Source of the DNA: Kiritimatiellia bacterium
GTDB lineage: Bacteria > Verrucomicrobiota > Kiritimatiellia > JAAZAB01
Length of the DNA: 5,577 nt
Assembly (NCBI GenBank): GCA_018400335.1
Contig: JAGYMT010000147.1
Coordinates: 1 to 5,577 of the forward strand
Direction of reading: 5' to 3'
The number at the start of each line of letters is the position of its first letter. Position 1 is the stretch's first letter. The notes under the pieces were generated by a model. It was not told the origin of the DNA and did not search any database. It saw nothing but the letters and a program-made list of their open reading frames with translations. This document shows positions 1 to 5,480 of this stretch, one piece after another. The translations under genes were made by a program, and so were the position numbers.

Positions 1-146
1 CGGCGAATGAGCTCGGCCAGGAGCTTGACCTGCTCAACCGGATGTTGATTGACGTTGCGCGGATGTGGTAGGAGCTCGGCAAGCGGCACAAGCTTGTCGA
101 ATGTGCAGTGAATCGCCGCGTTCTGTGGTTTGCGTTGCTTGCTCAT
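1..146 (-). CDS. ParB-like nuclease/N-terminal-domain protein, 5' part only
   Basis: The minus strand opens with ATG at 146 and stays open to the window edge, giving 48 residues that begin MSKQRKPQNA. The segment LVPLAELLPHPRNVNQHP followed by EQVKLLAELIR fits the start of the ParB/sulfiredoxin-like fold: a 'V-P-L-x-E-L-x-P-x-x-R-N' strand-turn, then a helix that starts near H-P-x-x-Q. In phages and prophages this domain is often fused to a DNA methyltransferase or stands alone as a ParB-like DNA-binding or nuclease protein. The remainder lies outside the window, so the choice cannot be made here. The start overlaps the stop of the small membrane ORF by ATGA. The SD is only a weak G-rich run, which suggests dependence on translational coupling. 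Family call fairly good, function open. Confidence 0.72.
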   Translation of the reverse strand, partial: MSKQRKPQNAAIHCTFDKLVPLAELLPHPRNVNQHPVEQVKLLAELIR

Positions 147-274
147 AGCGCCCCCCGCGTAAATGCCCAGGCGCGCCCGAGGCTCATTGCCAGAATCATC
201 AGCGAGAGAATCAGCAGGCAAGCTGTCCCTATGATCTCGCCCCTGTCCGCTGCCGTTTGCCGTCTTGTGCTCAT
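143..274 (-). CDS. Small single-span membrane protein (43 aa)
   Basis: This short minus-strand ORF has ATG at 274 and TGA at 145-143. Its first 13 residues are polar and basic (MSTRRQTAADRGE). They are followed by an unbroken hydrophobic stretch from about residue 14 to 36, rich in I, L, A and M, and a short basic tail ending TRGAL. One transmembrane helix is the natural reading. A full AAGGAGG SD at 282-288 sits 7 bases before the ATG. Its start overlaps the upstream zinc-protein stop by ATGA, and its own stop overlaps the ParB-like start in the same way. Small membrane peptides are common in phage early and lysis regions, but no family is recognised and no role is assigned. The RBS and the double overlap make real translation likely. 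Confidence 0.7.
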   Translation of the reverse strand: MSTRRQTAADRGEIIGTACLLILSLMILAMSLGRAWAFTRGAL

Positions 275-507
275 TGTCCCGCCTCCTTTTGTGTGTTAGC
301 CTCTTGGATGAAATAACCACGCGGCCAGCACTTACAGTGGCTTGCCCGATGGCCGTCCTTCGCTCCATGAACGTTCAGACCGTGGCACCTTGGACACGTA
401 AAAACGAAGTGCGGACCCGAGGCCATTACCTCAAAAATCGGTATGCCGTCGCGGTATCCGATAGGCTCATTGACCGCGTTCTTGTCGTTTTTTCCGTCAG
501 TTTTCAT
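271..507 (-). CDS. Small cysteine-rich (zinc-binding-like) phage-type protein, 78 aa
   Basis: The product has a charged N-terminus (MKTDGKNDKN). The segment EPIGYRDGIPIFEVMASGPH follows, then a putative metal site. C38-x-x-C41 lies in FTCPRCHG, and C58 and C60 lie in SHCKCW, with nearby histidines at 42, 47, 53 and 57. The spacing looks like a compact zinc ribbon or treble-clef fold, but which residues bind metal is inferred. Its role is unknown; proteins of this size and look are typical of phage accessory genes. It is the first gene after the 508-603 gap. Its SD is poor, with AGGA about 12 bases before the ATG, so it may be served by read-through from the primase gene or a local promoter. 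The stop overlaps the start of the membrane ORF by ATGA. Confidence 0.75.
   Translation of the reverse strand: MKTDGKNDKNAVNEPIGYRDGIPIFEVMASGPHFVFTCPRCHGLNVHGAKDGHRASHCKCWPRGYFIQEANTQKEAGQ
282..288 (-). promoter_or_regulatory. Ribosome binding site of the 43-aa membrane ORF
   Basis: On the minus strand these bases read AAGGAGG, seven bases before the ATG at 274. It is an almost ideal SD and the main evidence that the very short downstream ORF is translated. Confidence 0.75.
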
Positions 508-603
508 TTCTTGCGTTTTTCCTAGTGTTTTTGCTATTTGTTTCGGATGTTTCAGGTTGCTATATTGGTATATTGGAAACCTAATTTTTTATTAGGAATT
601 AGG
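508..603. other. AT-rich gap with tandem and inverted repeats
   Basis: This is the only real gap inside the leftward gene series, and it is clearly more AT-rich than the flanking genes. It holds a perfect tandem 8-mer TATATTGG (561-568 and 569-576). It also holds a small inverted-repeat cluster at 578-605 and the left arm of a perfect 11-base inverted repeat (544-554, partner 628-638). I see no convincing sigma-70 -35/-10 pair. TATATTGG-type boxes could be a -10-like or operator sequence for the three genes to the left. A leader, attenuator or regulator binding site is inferred, not shown. Confidence 0.5.
561..576. repeat. Tandem direct repeat TATATTGG x2
   Basis: Two perfect adjacent copies of TATATTGG lie upstream of the zinc-protein gene; on the minus strand they read CCAATATA twice. 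The 8-base period is close to one helical turn, so they could form a paired binding site. This is inferred from sequence only. Confidence 0.6.
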
Positions 604-605
604 TT
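578..605. repeat. Inverted repeat AACCTAAT / ATTAGGTT with an alternative inner stem
   Basis: AACCTAAT (578-585) pairs with ATTAGGTT (598-605). The same left arm can also pair as CCTAAT (580-585) with ATTAGG (591-596) around a 5-base loop. The hairpins fall at or directly after the primase-helicase stop codon (606-604). The stems are A/T-rich and lack a following U-run in the leftward direction, so a standard intrinsic terminator is unlikely. A weak attenuator or protein site is possible. Confidence 0.5.
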
Positions 606-2853
606 ATACAGGGGCGAGTGTAGAGGGTGAAACATCCGCAACATTTCGCCGCCTCAATCGCATAATTCCCCTGACACCACTTCCATTGATGCGCATGAAC
701 TTGACCTCCGAAAGAGGAAATACGTTCTCAACCCGCGTGAAAAACTTTCCCGCGCCAAGTGGTCGGTAGCCATTGCCGAGCATCCAGTCCCGGTACTCTG
801 CATAGAGCTCTGCGGATGGCATCCTGTCGTCGTCGCTGCCCGGCTCGAATCCGTCCAGAAGGAAGTTGCGCTCATGGTCGCAGTCCGTCCGGTGCTGGTC
901 CTTTTTTCGCAACCCGTCCGGGCATTCCTCAACCCGGCCGGCGGCGATGACTTCGGCGAGACCTTCAAGCGCCCATACGGCGATGCCGGGCAATTCCTGC
1001 GCAACGATCTTTTTGGCGAGGTCGGCATCCCATTCCTCGGGGGGAAGATCCACTGGGAAGGGAATAATCCGCAACCGGCGCCAAATGGCGTTAGATTTGT
1101 CAATAAAAGTGGGTAGGCTGTTACCAGATAACACGAACCGCGCCCGGCACCGGGCTGTGCTCTTATCGCGTCCTTTATGTTCAACCTCGATGACGCCGCC
1201 TGATACGCAGTGTTTGAACACGCCTTCGATGGCCGCGAGAGCTCCGCTGCCGAGGTCCGTGGCGATTTCACCGCAGATATTCACCTTCGCAACCGATAGC
1301 GGCCAGGTCTGGAACCGATTGCCGGGCGCGAGAGACTCAAGCGGAATGCGGCACACGTTACGGAACCCGACAAGAGCCTCGATCACGTCCAGGAGCACCG
1401 TTTTCCCGTTCGCGCCATTGCCGTAAAGCTGATAGAAGACCTCAAACTTTTGCACATCGGCCAGGATAAGTCCCAGCATCCGCCTGACGGCATTAAAGTT
1501 TTCAGTGTTGGGCTGCACCCTCTCCAGATATTGAATGAACCGCTCCGGGATTATGCCCTCATCAAATTCATAGGACACGAAGTCGGCGGAAAACAGGTCT
1601 GGCGATATTGGCCGCGAGTAGTTTTTCGGGAGCTTGCCGTCTGCGAGTTGTTGAGCATATGACCATACATCAACGGCGATATTCTGGAATGCAATCCAGT
1701 TCCTTGCATCCTCGCCGCTCGATAACCAGCAAGGCATTTCGACGCGGGCATCAATCCCGCACAAATTAAACGAGGCCAGATTCCGGAGAATGTTTCGGGC
1801 GTAGGTATTGGTGGCGAAGGGGGCAAGCTCGGGATTGTCCTGCAGGTAGGTGATGACGCGCTTCTCGACCTCCAGATCACTAACCGGAGACCATCCGTCC
1901 GCGAACTGATACCACTGATCGCGGTAATGTCGGATTGAAAGATTCTCGTCCGCTGTGCGAAGCTGTTTTTCAGCAAACTGGAACGCTATTTCCGACGCCG
2001 GGGGGGCTGCTGGCCGTCCGCCTTTGCGCCCGTTGTCGGGGCTTGTGAGTGCTCTGCGGTCGCTGGCCTCGTCCTCCGTGGGCGGCACCCATGCAGGAGC
2101 GGTCTTGACGATCTCGCGCAACTCCTCGACGCCCCCGCCTGCGTCGAACCAGTCCGTTGCATCCTTCACCTTGCGTCCGGCTCTGTCTGGCAGTTCGATG
2201 ACCTGGACGGACGCCGCCTTGCCTGTGAGAGCCTGCAGCACAAGAGCGGCATGGCTTCGGCCTGGCTGGTCCTTGTCGGCGATGATGATGACCTTCGCGC
2301 CCGTCAGCGTTGCCGTGTAAACGTCCGACCACTTTCCCGCGCCTCCCGCGTTGCACGTGGCAGTCAAACCGTGTACTCGGCAGGAATCCGCGTCTCTCTC
2401 TCCCTCGACTAGGAAGATAACGCGGCCGTCCGCCTTCGCCTTCAGCACCTCCGGAAGGCGATACAGAACACGCTCGACGCCGTTCATGTTCCATATGTAT
2501 TGGCCCGGGTTGGCCGGGTCTGGCCTGCGCTGGCGAAAGTCCTTCGGCTCATAGCGGACCACCTGAAAGATGGGCTGGGTGGCCGCGTCCTGGTAGTCGT
2601 AGGTTGCCACAATACGTGGCTTTGAATGCTGTTCACCCTTCACGCCGGCCAGGGCGAAAATGCGCTTCCTGTGCTCATCACCTTCAGCACCCGGGTGCGC
2701 AATGCAGCCAAATTTCCCGCCGGCCAGGATAACAAGGTGCTCTCCGGCCTTATCGTTCCCGGTTTCCGCGCAAGCTGGGCACTGTGCAAGCGTCTTCCCG
2801 CCGGCGGGGTGGACGTTCTGAAGGCGTGATTCGTCAAGATGGGCGGTGTTCAT
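604..2853 (-). CDS. TOPRIM primase / SF3 helicase, P4-alpha-like replication protein (749 aa)
   Basis: This is the likely replication initiator of the element: it would synthesise primers and unwind DNA. Domains in order: a primase-type zinc motif with C25-P-A-C28 and C50-x-x-H53; a TOPRIM domain at about 143-225 with the catalytic E in VEGERDAD (150-157) and D193-x-D195 in IADKD; a Pro/Arg-rich linker (about 255-287); a D5_N-like region (about 300-465); and an SF3 helicase. The helicase has Walker A GNGANGKT (478-485), a Walker B-like VNICGE (E529), sensor N578 in LSGNSLP and an arginine-finger WRRLR (591-595). A C-terminal D5-like winged-helix segment (about 650-740) carries YRDW and PLGAGKF. 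Size and order match phage P4 alpha and related primase-helicases. The start at 2853 follows a strong GGAGGTG SD (2859-2865) and overlaps the upstream stop by ATGA. All key residues look intact. Confidence 0.93.
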   Translation of the reverse strand: MNTAHLDESRLQNVHPAGGKTLAQCPACAETGNDKAGEHLVILAGGKFGCIAHPGAEGDEHRKRIFALAGVKGEQHSKPRIVATYDYQDAATQPIFQVVRYEPKDFRQRRPDPANPGQYIWNMNGVERVLYRLPEVLKAKADGRVIFLVEGERDADSCRVHGLTATCNAGGAGKWSDVYTATLTGAKVIIIADKDQPGRSHAALVLQALTGKAASVQVIELPDRAGRKVKDATDWFDAGGGVEELREIVKTAPAWVPPTEDEASDRRALTSPDNGRKGGRPAAPPASEIAFQFAEKQLRTADENLSIRHYRDQWYQFADGWSPVSDLEVEKRVITYLQDNPELAPFATNTYARNILRNLASFNLCGIDARVEMPCWLSSGEDARNWIAFQNIAVDVWSYAQQLADGKLPKNYSRPISPDLFSADFVSYEFDEGIIPERFIQYLERVQPNTENFNAVRRMLGLILADVQKFEVFYQLYGNGANGKTVLLDVIEALVGFRNVCRIPLESLAPGNRFQTWPLSVAKVNICGEIATDLGSGALAAIEGVFKHCVSGGVIEVEHKGRDKSTARCRARFVLSGNSLPTFIDKSNAIWRRLRIIPFPVDLPPEEWDADLAKKIVAQELPGIAVWALEGLAEVIAAGRVEECPDGLRKKDQHRTDCDHERNFLLDGFEPGSDDDRMPSAELYAEYRDWMLGNGYRPLGAGKFFTRVENVFPLSEVKFMRINGSGVRGIMRLRRRNVADVSPSTLAPV

Positions 2854-3752
2854 GCTTGCACCTCCATCAGCTTCAAAACGTGAGCCCGAATCTCCGCGAG
2901 TTTCTGGCGCTCGACCTGCTCCGCCTCTTGCTCGGCCTCAAACTGTGACAAGTCCAAATTTCGGCGAATGCTATCCTCGACGATCTGTTCCAGGACTGCC
3001 GGCGGAAGGGCGTCGAGCTCGACGGCCATGCTCCCGAATTGCAGCTTGTAGGCTGCCGCTCGCGTGTCGCTCTCCTTGAGGGCATCTACGTTTTGCGGCA
3101 GGCGGAATTCCTCGACCTGTTCCGGAGTCAATGCGCACCGCTCCGCCTCGACGGAGGTGTCGAGCTCGGTAAACGTTTCGAGCATTGCTGGAAGCATCGC
3201 CCAGCCGGATGGGTCCAAATCCCCGAAATATAAAATTCGTGTCCGCTGCCCGTTTGCGGCGTTTCGGTGAATGCGTCTGGCGGCGTCGTGTAAGTAGGAC
3301 ACTGACGAGAATCCGCGTGCTACGATAACAGGCACACAATAATTGAATGCCACGCCATGACATATGCGCGATAGGGCATCTTTTTCGATCCAGAGTTCCG
3401 GGCGGATTTCCTGTCCTTGTAACAGGTCGCGCCGGTAGCCGTTCAAAAATTCTGCGCTTTGTTCGTGCCTGAATTCATCGGCGTTGCTCCATCCATCGCT
3501 TGATAAAAACGAGCGTCCGCGGTCCTCGATGCAGTCCCAGGGCACAAGGCCGTCGAGCCGTCCTTTCGTGAGAAGTCGCGAAAGTTTAGAATATGCAGCT
3601 CGAGCGTTTTTGATCTGGCCGGATTTCACAAGTTGATAATAGACCTGTCTCAAAGTGACCGGCTGATAGTCCTGTAGGGCGTGAAGAACGGCCGTCGCCT
3701 CCGCGAGTTCCGCTTCGCTCTTTTTGGTCCAGTTTCCGCGATTCCGTTTCAT
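2850..3752 (-). CDS. Spo11 / topoisomerase VI subunit A-like protein (orphan, about 300 aa)
   Basis: The protein carries the two hallmark parts of Spo11/Topo VI-A. An N-terminal winged-helix (5Y-CAP-like) domain contains TLRQVYYQLV (33-42); it matches the R-x-x-Y-Y motif in which the second tyrosine, here Y39, breaks DNA in Spo11/Topo VI-A. A TOPRIM domain has E123 in WIEKDALSRI (cf. 'VEKdA'), then ARGFSSVSYLHDAARRI (cf. 'GyPd..tR'), then D178 and D180 in YFGDLDPSG (the DxDPxG motif). The C-terminus (271-300) is Glu/Gln-rich and probably coiled. At 300 aa it is shorter than cellular Topo VI-A (about 360-390 aa), like the reduced 'mini-A' proteins of mobile elements. No GHKL ATPase partner is visible. 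The frame extends to ATG 3875. I choose ATG 3752 because it has a GGAGGG SD 8 bases upstream, overlaps the 34-aa ORF by ATGA, and the 41 extra residues do not look domain-like. Strand breakage, nicking or decatenation during replication is inferred. Confidence 0.82.
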   Translation of the reverse strand: MKRNRGNWTKKSEAELAEATAVLHALQDYQPVTLRQVYYQLVKSGQIKNARAAYSKLSRLLTKGRLDGLVPWDCIEDRGRSFLSSDGWSNADEFRHEQSAEFLNGYRRDLLQGQEIRPELWIEKDALSRICHGVAFNYCVPVIVARGFSSVSYLHDAARRIHRNAANGQRTRILYFGDLDPSGWAMLPAMLETFTELDTSVEAERCALTPEQVEEFRLPQNVDALKESDTRAAAYKLQFGSMAVELDALPPAVLEQIVEDSIRRNLDLSQFEAEQEAEQVERQKLAEIRAHVLKLMEVQA

Positions 3753-3853
3753 GTGAAAAACCCTCCATTTAGAGCGAGATAGATTTTGCGTCCGGCAAAG
3801 GGGTTCAGCGGTAAGCGTCGGATAAGTGCGCGGATGAAGACTCGCCATATCAT
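3749..3853 (-). CDS. Overlooked 34-aa basic/hydrophobic ORF between two ATGA overlaps
   Basis: Between the excisionase-like and Topo VI-A-like genes, a short minus-strand ORF begins at ATG 3853 and ends at TGA 3751-3749. It encodes 34 residues: MIWRVFIRALIRRLP followed by LNPFAGRKIYLALNGGFFT. It is strongly basic (five R, one K, no acidic residue) and hydrophobic. A GGAGG SD at 3860-3864 lies 6 bases before the ATG. Its start overlaps the upstream stop, and its stop overlaps the downstream start, each by exactly ATGA. An intact frame fitting both neighbours is unlikely by chance. It could be a functional peptide (membrane- or nucleic acid-binding), or a coupling leader that carries ribosomes to the topoisomerase start. 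No family is recognised. Confidence 0.58.
   Translation of the reverse strand: MIWRVFIRALIRRLPLNPFAGRKIYLALNGGFFT
3761..3766 (-). promoter_or_regulatory. Ribosome binding site deciding the Topo VI-A-like start
   Basis: The minus strand reads GGAGGG here, 8 bases before ATG 3752. The longer in-frame start at 3875 has no comparable site in register and would overlap the whole 34-aa ORF and part of the excisionase-like gene. This SD therefore favours the shorter start. Confidence 0.7.
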
Positions 3854-4140
3854 GAAGCGCCTCCGTTTCCCGCAATCAGCGCCGAAACCTCGGATTCAAG
3901 AAAACCATTGCCGCGCTGGCGTCCAGGCAATCGGACGCGGGTTAGCGATCCGCTCCTGGCAAGGAGGTCAACTAGACGAACACTGCAGGACAAACGCCGC
4001 GCCACCTCACCGCGGCGAACAAGTCGCGCCGGCTGCGGCTCGGGGGTCGTGCCTGCGAGTTCTTTTAATAGTGAAGTCCGGTCTTTCTCGGACAAACTGC
4101 GAAAGGCCATCTTTGCAAGTTCCATGTGCTGCGCGCTCAT
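3850..4140 (-). CDS. Excisionase/AlpA-like helix-turn-helix protein (96 aa)
   Basis: This is a small DNA-binding protein. A helical N-terminal part (1-30, SEKDRTSLLKELAG) precedes a MerR/excisionase-type winged HTH at about 39-90. LVRRGEVARRLSCSVRLVDLL gives the two HTH helices; the wing is SLTRVRLPGRQRG, then F80-x-x-S-E-V recalls the usual 'R-f-x-x-s-d-v' end. Family members act as excisionases that bend DNA for the recombinase, or as transcription regulators of prophage genes; which applies here cannot be decided, and no integrase is in view. The start at 4140 has a clean AAGGAG SD (4148-4153) 7 bases upstream and overlaps the regulator stop by ATGA. Its stop overlaps the 34-aa ORF start likewise. 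Confidence 0.78.
   Translation of the reverse strand: MSAQHMELAKMAFRSLSEKDRTSLLKELAGTTPEPQPARLVRRGEVARRLSCSVRLVDLLARSGSLTRVRLPGRQRGNGFLESEVSALIAGNGGAS
3860..3864 (-). promoter_or_regulatory. Ribosome binding site of the 34-aa ORF
   Basis: GGAGG on the minus strand, 6 bases before ATG 3853, inside the end of the excisionase-like gene. It supports translation of the otherwise easily missed small ORF. Confidence 0.6.
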
Positions 4141-4337
4141 GATCTAACTCCTTGCGGAAAGAGTTCCTGCACGGGGGCGTCGAGGAATCGCGAAGCCGCG
4201 AGGGCTGATTCGATTGACGGGCGGGACCGCTCCCGCTCCCAGGCGTAAACCTGGTTTTCCCGAACGCCGATGGCTCGCGCAAAAGCATAGGCGGTCATTC
4301 CCCTTACCCGCCGTAAGTGCTGAATCTTGGATGACAT
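4137..4337 (-). CDS. XRE/Cro-CI-type transcription regulator (66 aa)
   Basis: The whole protein is close to a bare lambda-repressor-like HTH_3 domain (about residues 4-60). Helices 2-3 are seen in MTAYAFARAIGVRENQVYAWERERSRPS: the A-x-x-x-G-V turn, then the recognition helix, then W-E-R-x-x-x-x-P-S as in XRE proteins. The following part (LAASRFLDAPVQELFP) is the usual fifth-helix end. With no dimerisation or cleavage domain it resembles Cro-type or antitoxin-like regulators. As the first gene of the leftward series and next to the divergent control region, it probably regulates one or both directions. The start at 4337 has an AAGGAG SD (4346-4351) 8 bases upstream. No toxin partner is evident. 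Confidence 0.87.
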   Translation of the reverse strand: MSSKIQHLRRVRGMTAYAFARAIGVRENQVYAWERERSRPSIESALAASRFLDAPVQELFPQGVRS

Positions 4338-4406
4338 TTTATTTTCTCCTTTGTTAGATTTTGTTCTTGCTTTCTACCCTTCAATATGTAACCTTTGTCC
4401 TATCTT
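4338..4406. promoter_or_regulatory. Divergent control region between the XRE regulator and the plus-strand HTH gene
   Basis: This short, AT-rich stretch separates divergent genes and must hold the start signals for both. Leftward, an AAGGAG SD is clear, and a weak TTGAAG (4384-4379) / CAAAAT (4363-4358) pair with a short 15-base spacer is possible. Rightward, TTGTTC (4361-4366) and TATGTA (4385-4390), 18 bases apart, are a weak promoter candidate. CCTTTGT is directly repeated at 4348-4354 and 4392-4398 and might be an operator half-pair. No purine-rich SD precedes the rightward start. The region is sure by position; the boxes are guesses. Confidence 0.5.
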
Positions 4407-5480
4407 ATGAATGATGCTGTTAATTTAGAGGCTGCGGCGGCAAGGCTTGGCATATCGGCGCGGCAGGTTCGGCGGATGGTGGCCGCTGGCCGTTTGCCGG
4501 CGGATGGTGGGGGGCATGGAATAGCGCTGCGGTTCAAGTGTGCGGATTTGGACCGCATTACCCTGCGCCGGTGGCGGCCGTTTGTTAGTGATGTGCCACG
4601 CTGGGAGATATTCGCGCGCTATGCAGGCACGGTGCTTCTTGCCGATGATGAGCTTGCCCGGTCTCAGATAGAATACCAGGCTCTTGCACGCATTGGAGAG
4701 AAGGCCGTTGACTGTTACGCTGCATGGATGAAATATGTCTCAAGCATTCTTGTCCGCCATGATGCACGGGTAAAAGCCTCGCGGGCATTATGGGGTGACG
4801 GTGATGTCAAGAAGTGGGTGTCTGAATTGATCCCGCTGGAGTCGGTCCGGCCTGACCTGATCGAATGCGCGCGAAATCTCGACGGGGTTCTTACTCGGGG
4901 CGATTGGGATTTTCTGCTCGCGTCCAAGATAGTGCGGCACGCTCCGACATGGAAGACGATTAAGCGCGCTGAACGCTTGGAAGGTCGTTTGCGTGGCGGT
5001 AGTAGCAAGCTGTTTTTGGGACACAAAGAAATGATGTCCGCGGAGAAGAGGGCGGAATTCGGCGGGGTTGGTTTTCTGTGCGATAATGCAGTTGCCGATG
5101 TTCTGGGCGTTCATCGGTTCCCGGCGGCCAGAATGCGCAAGCGACTTTTTGCGCGCCTCGGTGATGATGTGTTCTGGCTGATCGTTGCTCTACAAGTCCC
5201 GGTCGGATTGGAAACGATGTCGCGGCAGTGGTTGCGCTCGCTACATTCCGCCGATGCAACAACGATTCTTGACTTACAGGAGGACAAGCCGATTAAGAAG
5301 ACGGTCCTGTCGCCTGTGCCAGAGAGCGCGGAAGACTGCCCGAAATGCGGCAAGGGGTTGCGTCGTGATTGCGGCAATTACACTTGCGCGGCCTGCGCGT
5401 GGTCGGGTGATGCGCATAACCTGGAAGACGCGCGGACGATATCCGGCTTGTTCGATGATGTCCGCGCCGTTATAGATTAG
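4407..5480 (+). CDS. HTH and zinc-ribbon protein of unknown function (357 aa)
   Basis: I do not recognise the family. The N-terminus (about 5-31) is a MerR/excisionase-type HTH: NLEAAAARLGISARQVRRMV followed by AAGRLP. Residues about 60-285 are mostly helical, with many W and R and no catalytic motif I can name. The C-terminus has a clear zinc ribbon: C-P-K-C-G and C-A-A-C, 12 residues apart (cysteines 311, 314, 327, 330 from this start). It may bind DNA at both ends, for example as a repressor, terminase-small-subunit-like or transposition accessory protein; these are guesses. The frame is closed by TAA at 4389. Start options are TTG 4395 (361 aa) or ATG 4407; I prefer ATG. Neither has an SD, so initiation may be leaderless. 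It is divergent from the regulator operon, and its stop overlaps a convergent gene's stop. Confidence 0.8.
   Translation: MNDAVNLEAAAARLGISARQVRRMVAAGRLPADGGGHGIALRFKCADLDRITLRRWRPFVSDVPRWEIFARYAGTVLLADDELARSQIEYQALARIGEKAVDCYAAWMKYVSSILVRHDARVKASRALWGDGDVKKWVSELIPLESVRPDLIECARNLDGVLTRGDWDFLLASKIVRHAPTWKTIKRAERLEGRLRGGSSKLFLGHKEMMSAEKRAEFGGVGFLCDNAVADVLGVHRFPAARMRKRLFARLGDDVFWLIVALQVPVGLETMSRQWLRSLHSADATTILDLQEDKPIKKTVLSPVPESAEDCPKCGKGLRRDCGNYTCAACAWSGDAHNLEDARTISGLFDDVRAVID

Larger units (their letters stand above)
544..638. repeat. Perfect 11-bp inverted repeat enclosing the primase stop
   Basis: CGGATGTTTCA (544-554) is the exact reverse complement of TGAAACATCCG (628-638). The arms are separated by 73 bases that contain the tandem 8-mers and the inner hairpins. 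The right arm lies inside the last codons of the primase-helicase (the D-V-S codons) and the left arm lies in the gap. In a leftward transcript this would give a nested stem-loop. Function is unknown. Confidence 0.55.

Noticed and set aside
108..299. Plus-strand open frame covering the small membrane ORF
   Set aside because: The opposite strand gives two coupled genes with a strong SD; this frame has no RBS or domain.
578..605. Intrinsic terminator after the primase-helicase
   Set aside because: The stem is nearly all A/T and no U-run follows on the leftward transcript, so it is kept only as an inverted repeat of unknown role.
866..1426. Long plus-strand open frame opposite the primase-helicase
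   Set aside because: It lies fully antisense to the helicase domain, has Ser/Arg/Pro-rich low-information translation and no recognisable motif. It is a shadow of a GC-rich gene.
1970..2494. Minus-strand open frame inside the TOPRIM part of the primase-helicase
   Set aside because: The translation is extremely Arg/Gly-rich with no domain, in another frame of a confidently assigned gene.
3753..3875. N-terminal 41-residue extension of the Topo VI-A-like protein (start at 3875)
   Set aside because: It would overlap the end of the excisionase-like gene and the whole 34-aa ORF, does not look domain-like, and the internal ATG 3752 has a good SD and an ATGA overlap.
4137..4337. Toxin-antitoxin pair formed by the two small HTH proteins
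   Set aside because: Both products look like DNA-binding proteins; neither resembles a known toxin.
4386..4391. ATG-TAA start-stop unit upstream of the plus-strand gene
   Set aside because: Minimal start-stop pairs can regulate, but there is no SD and one such hexamer in an AT-rich region is expected by chance.
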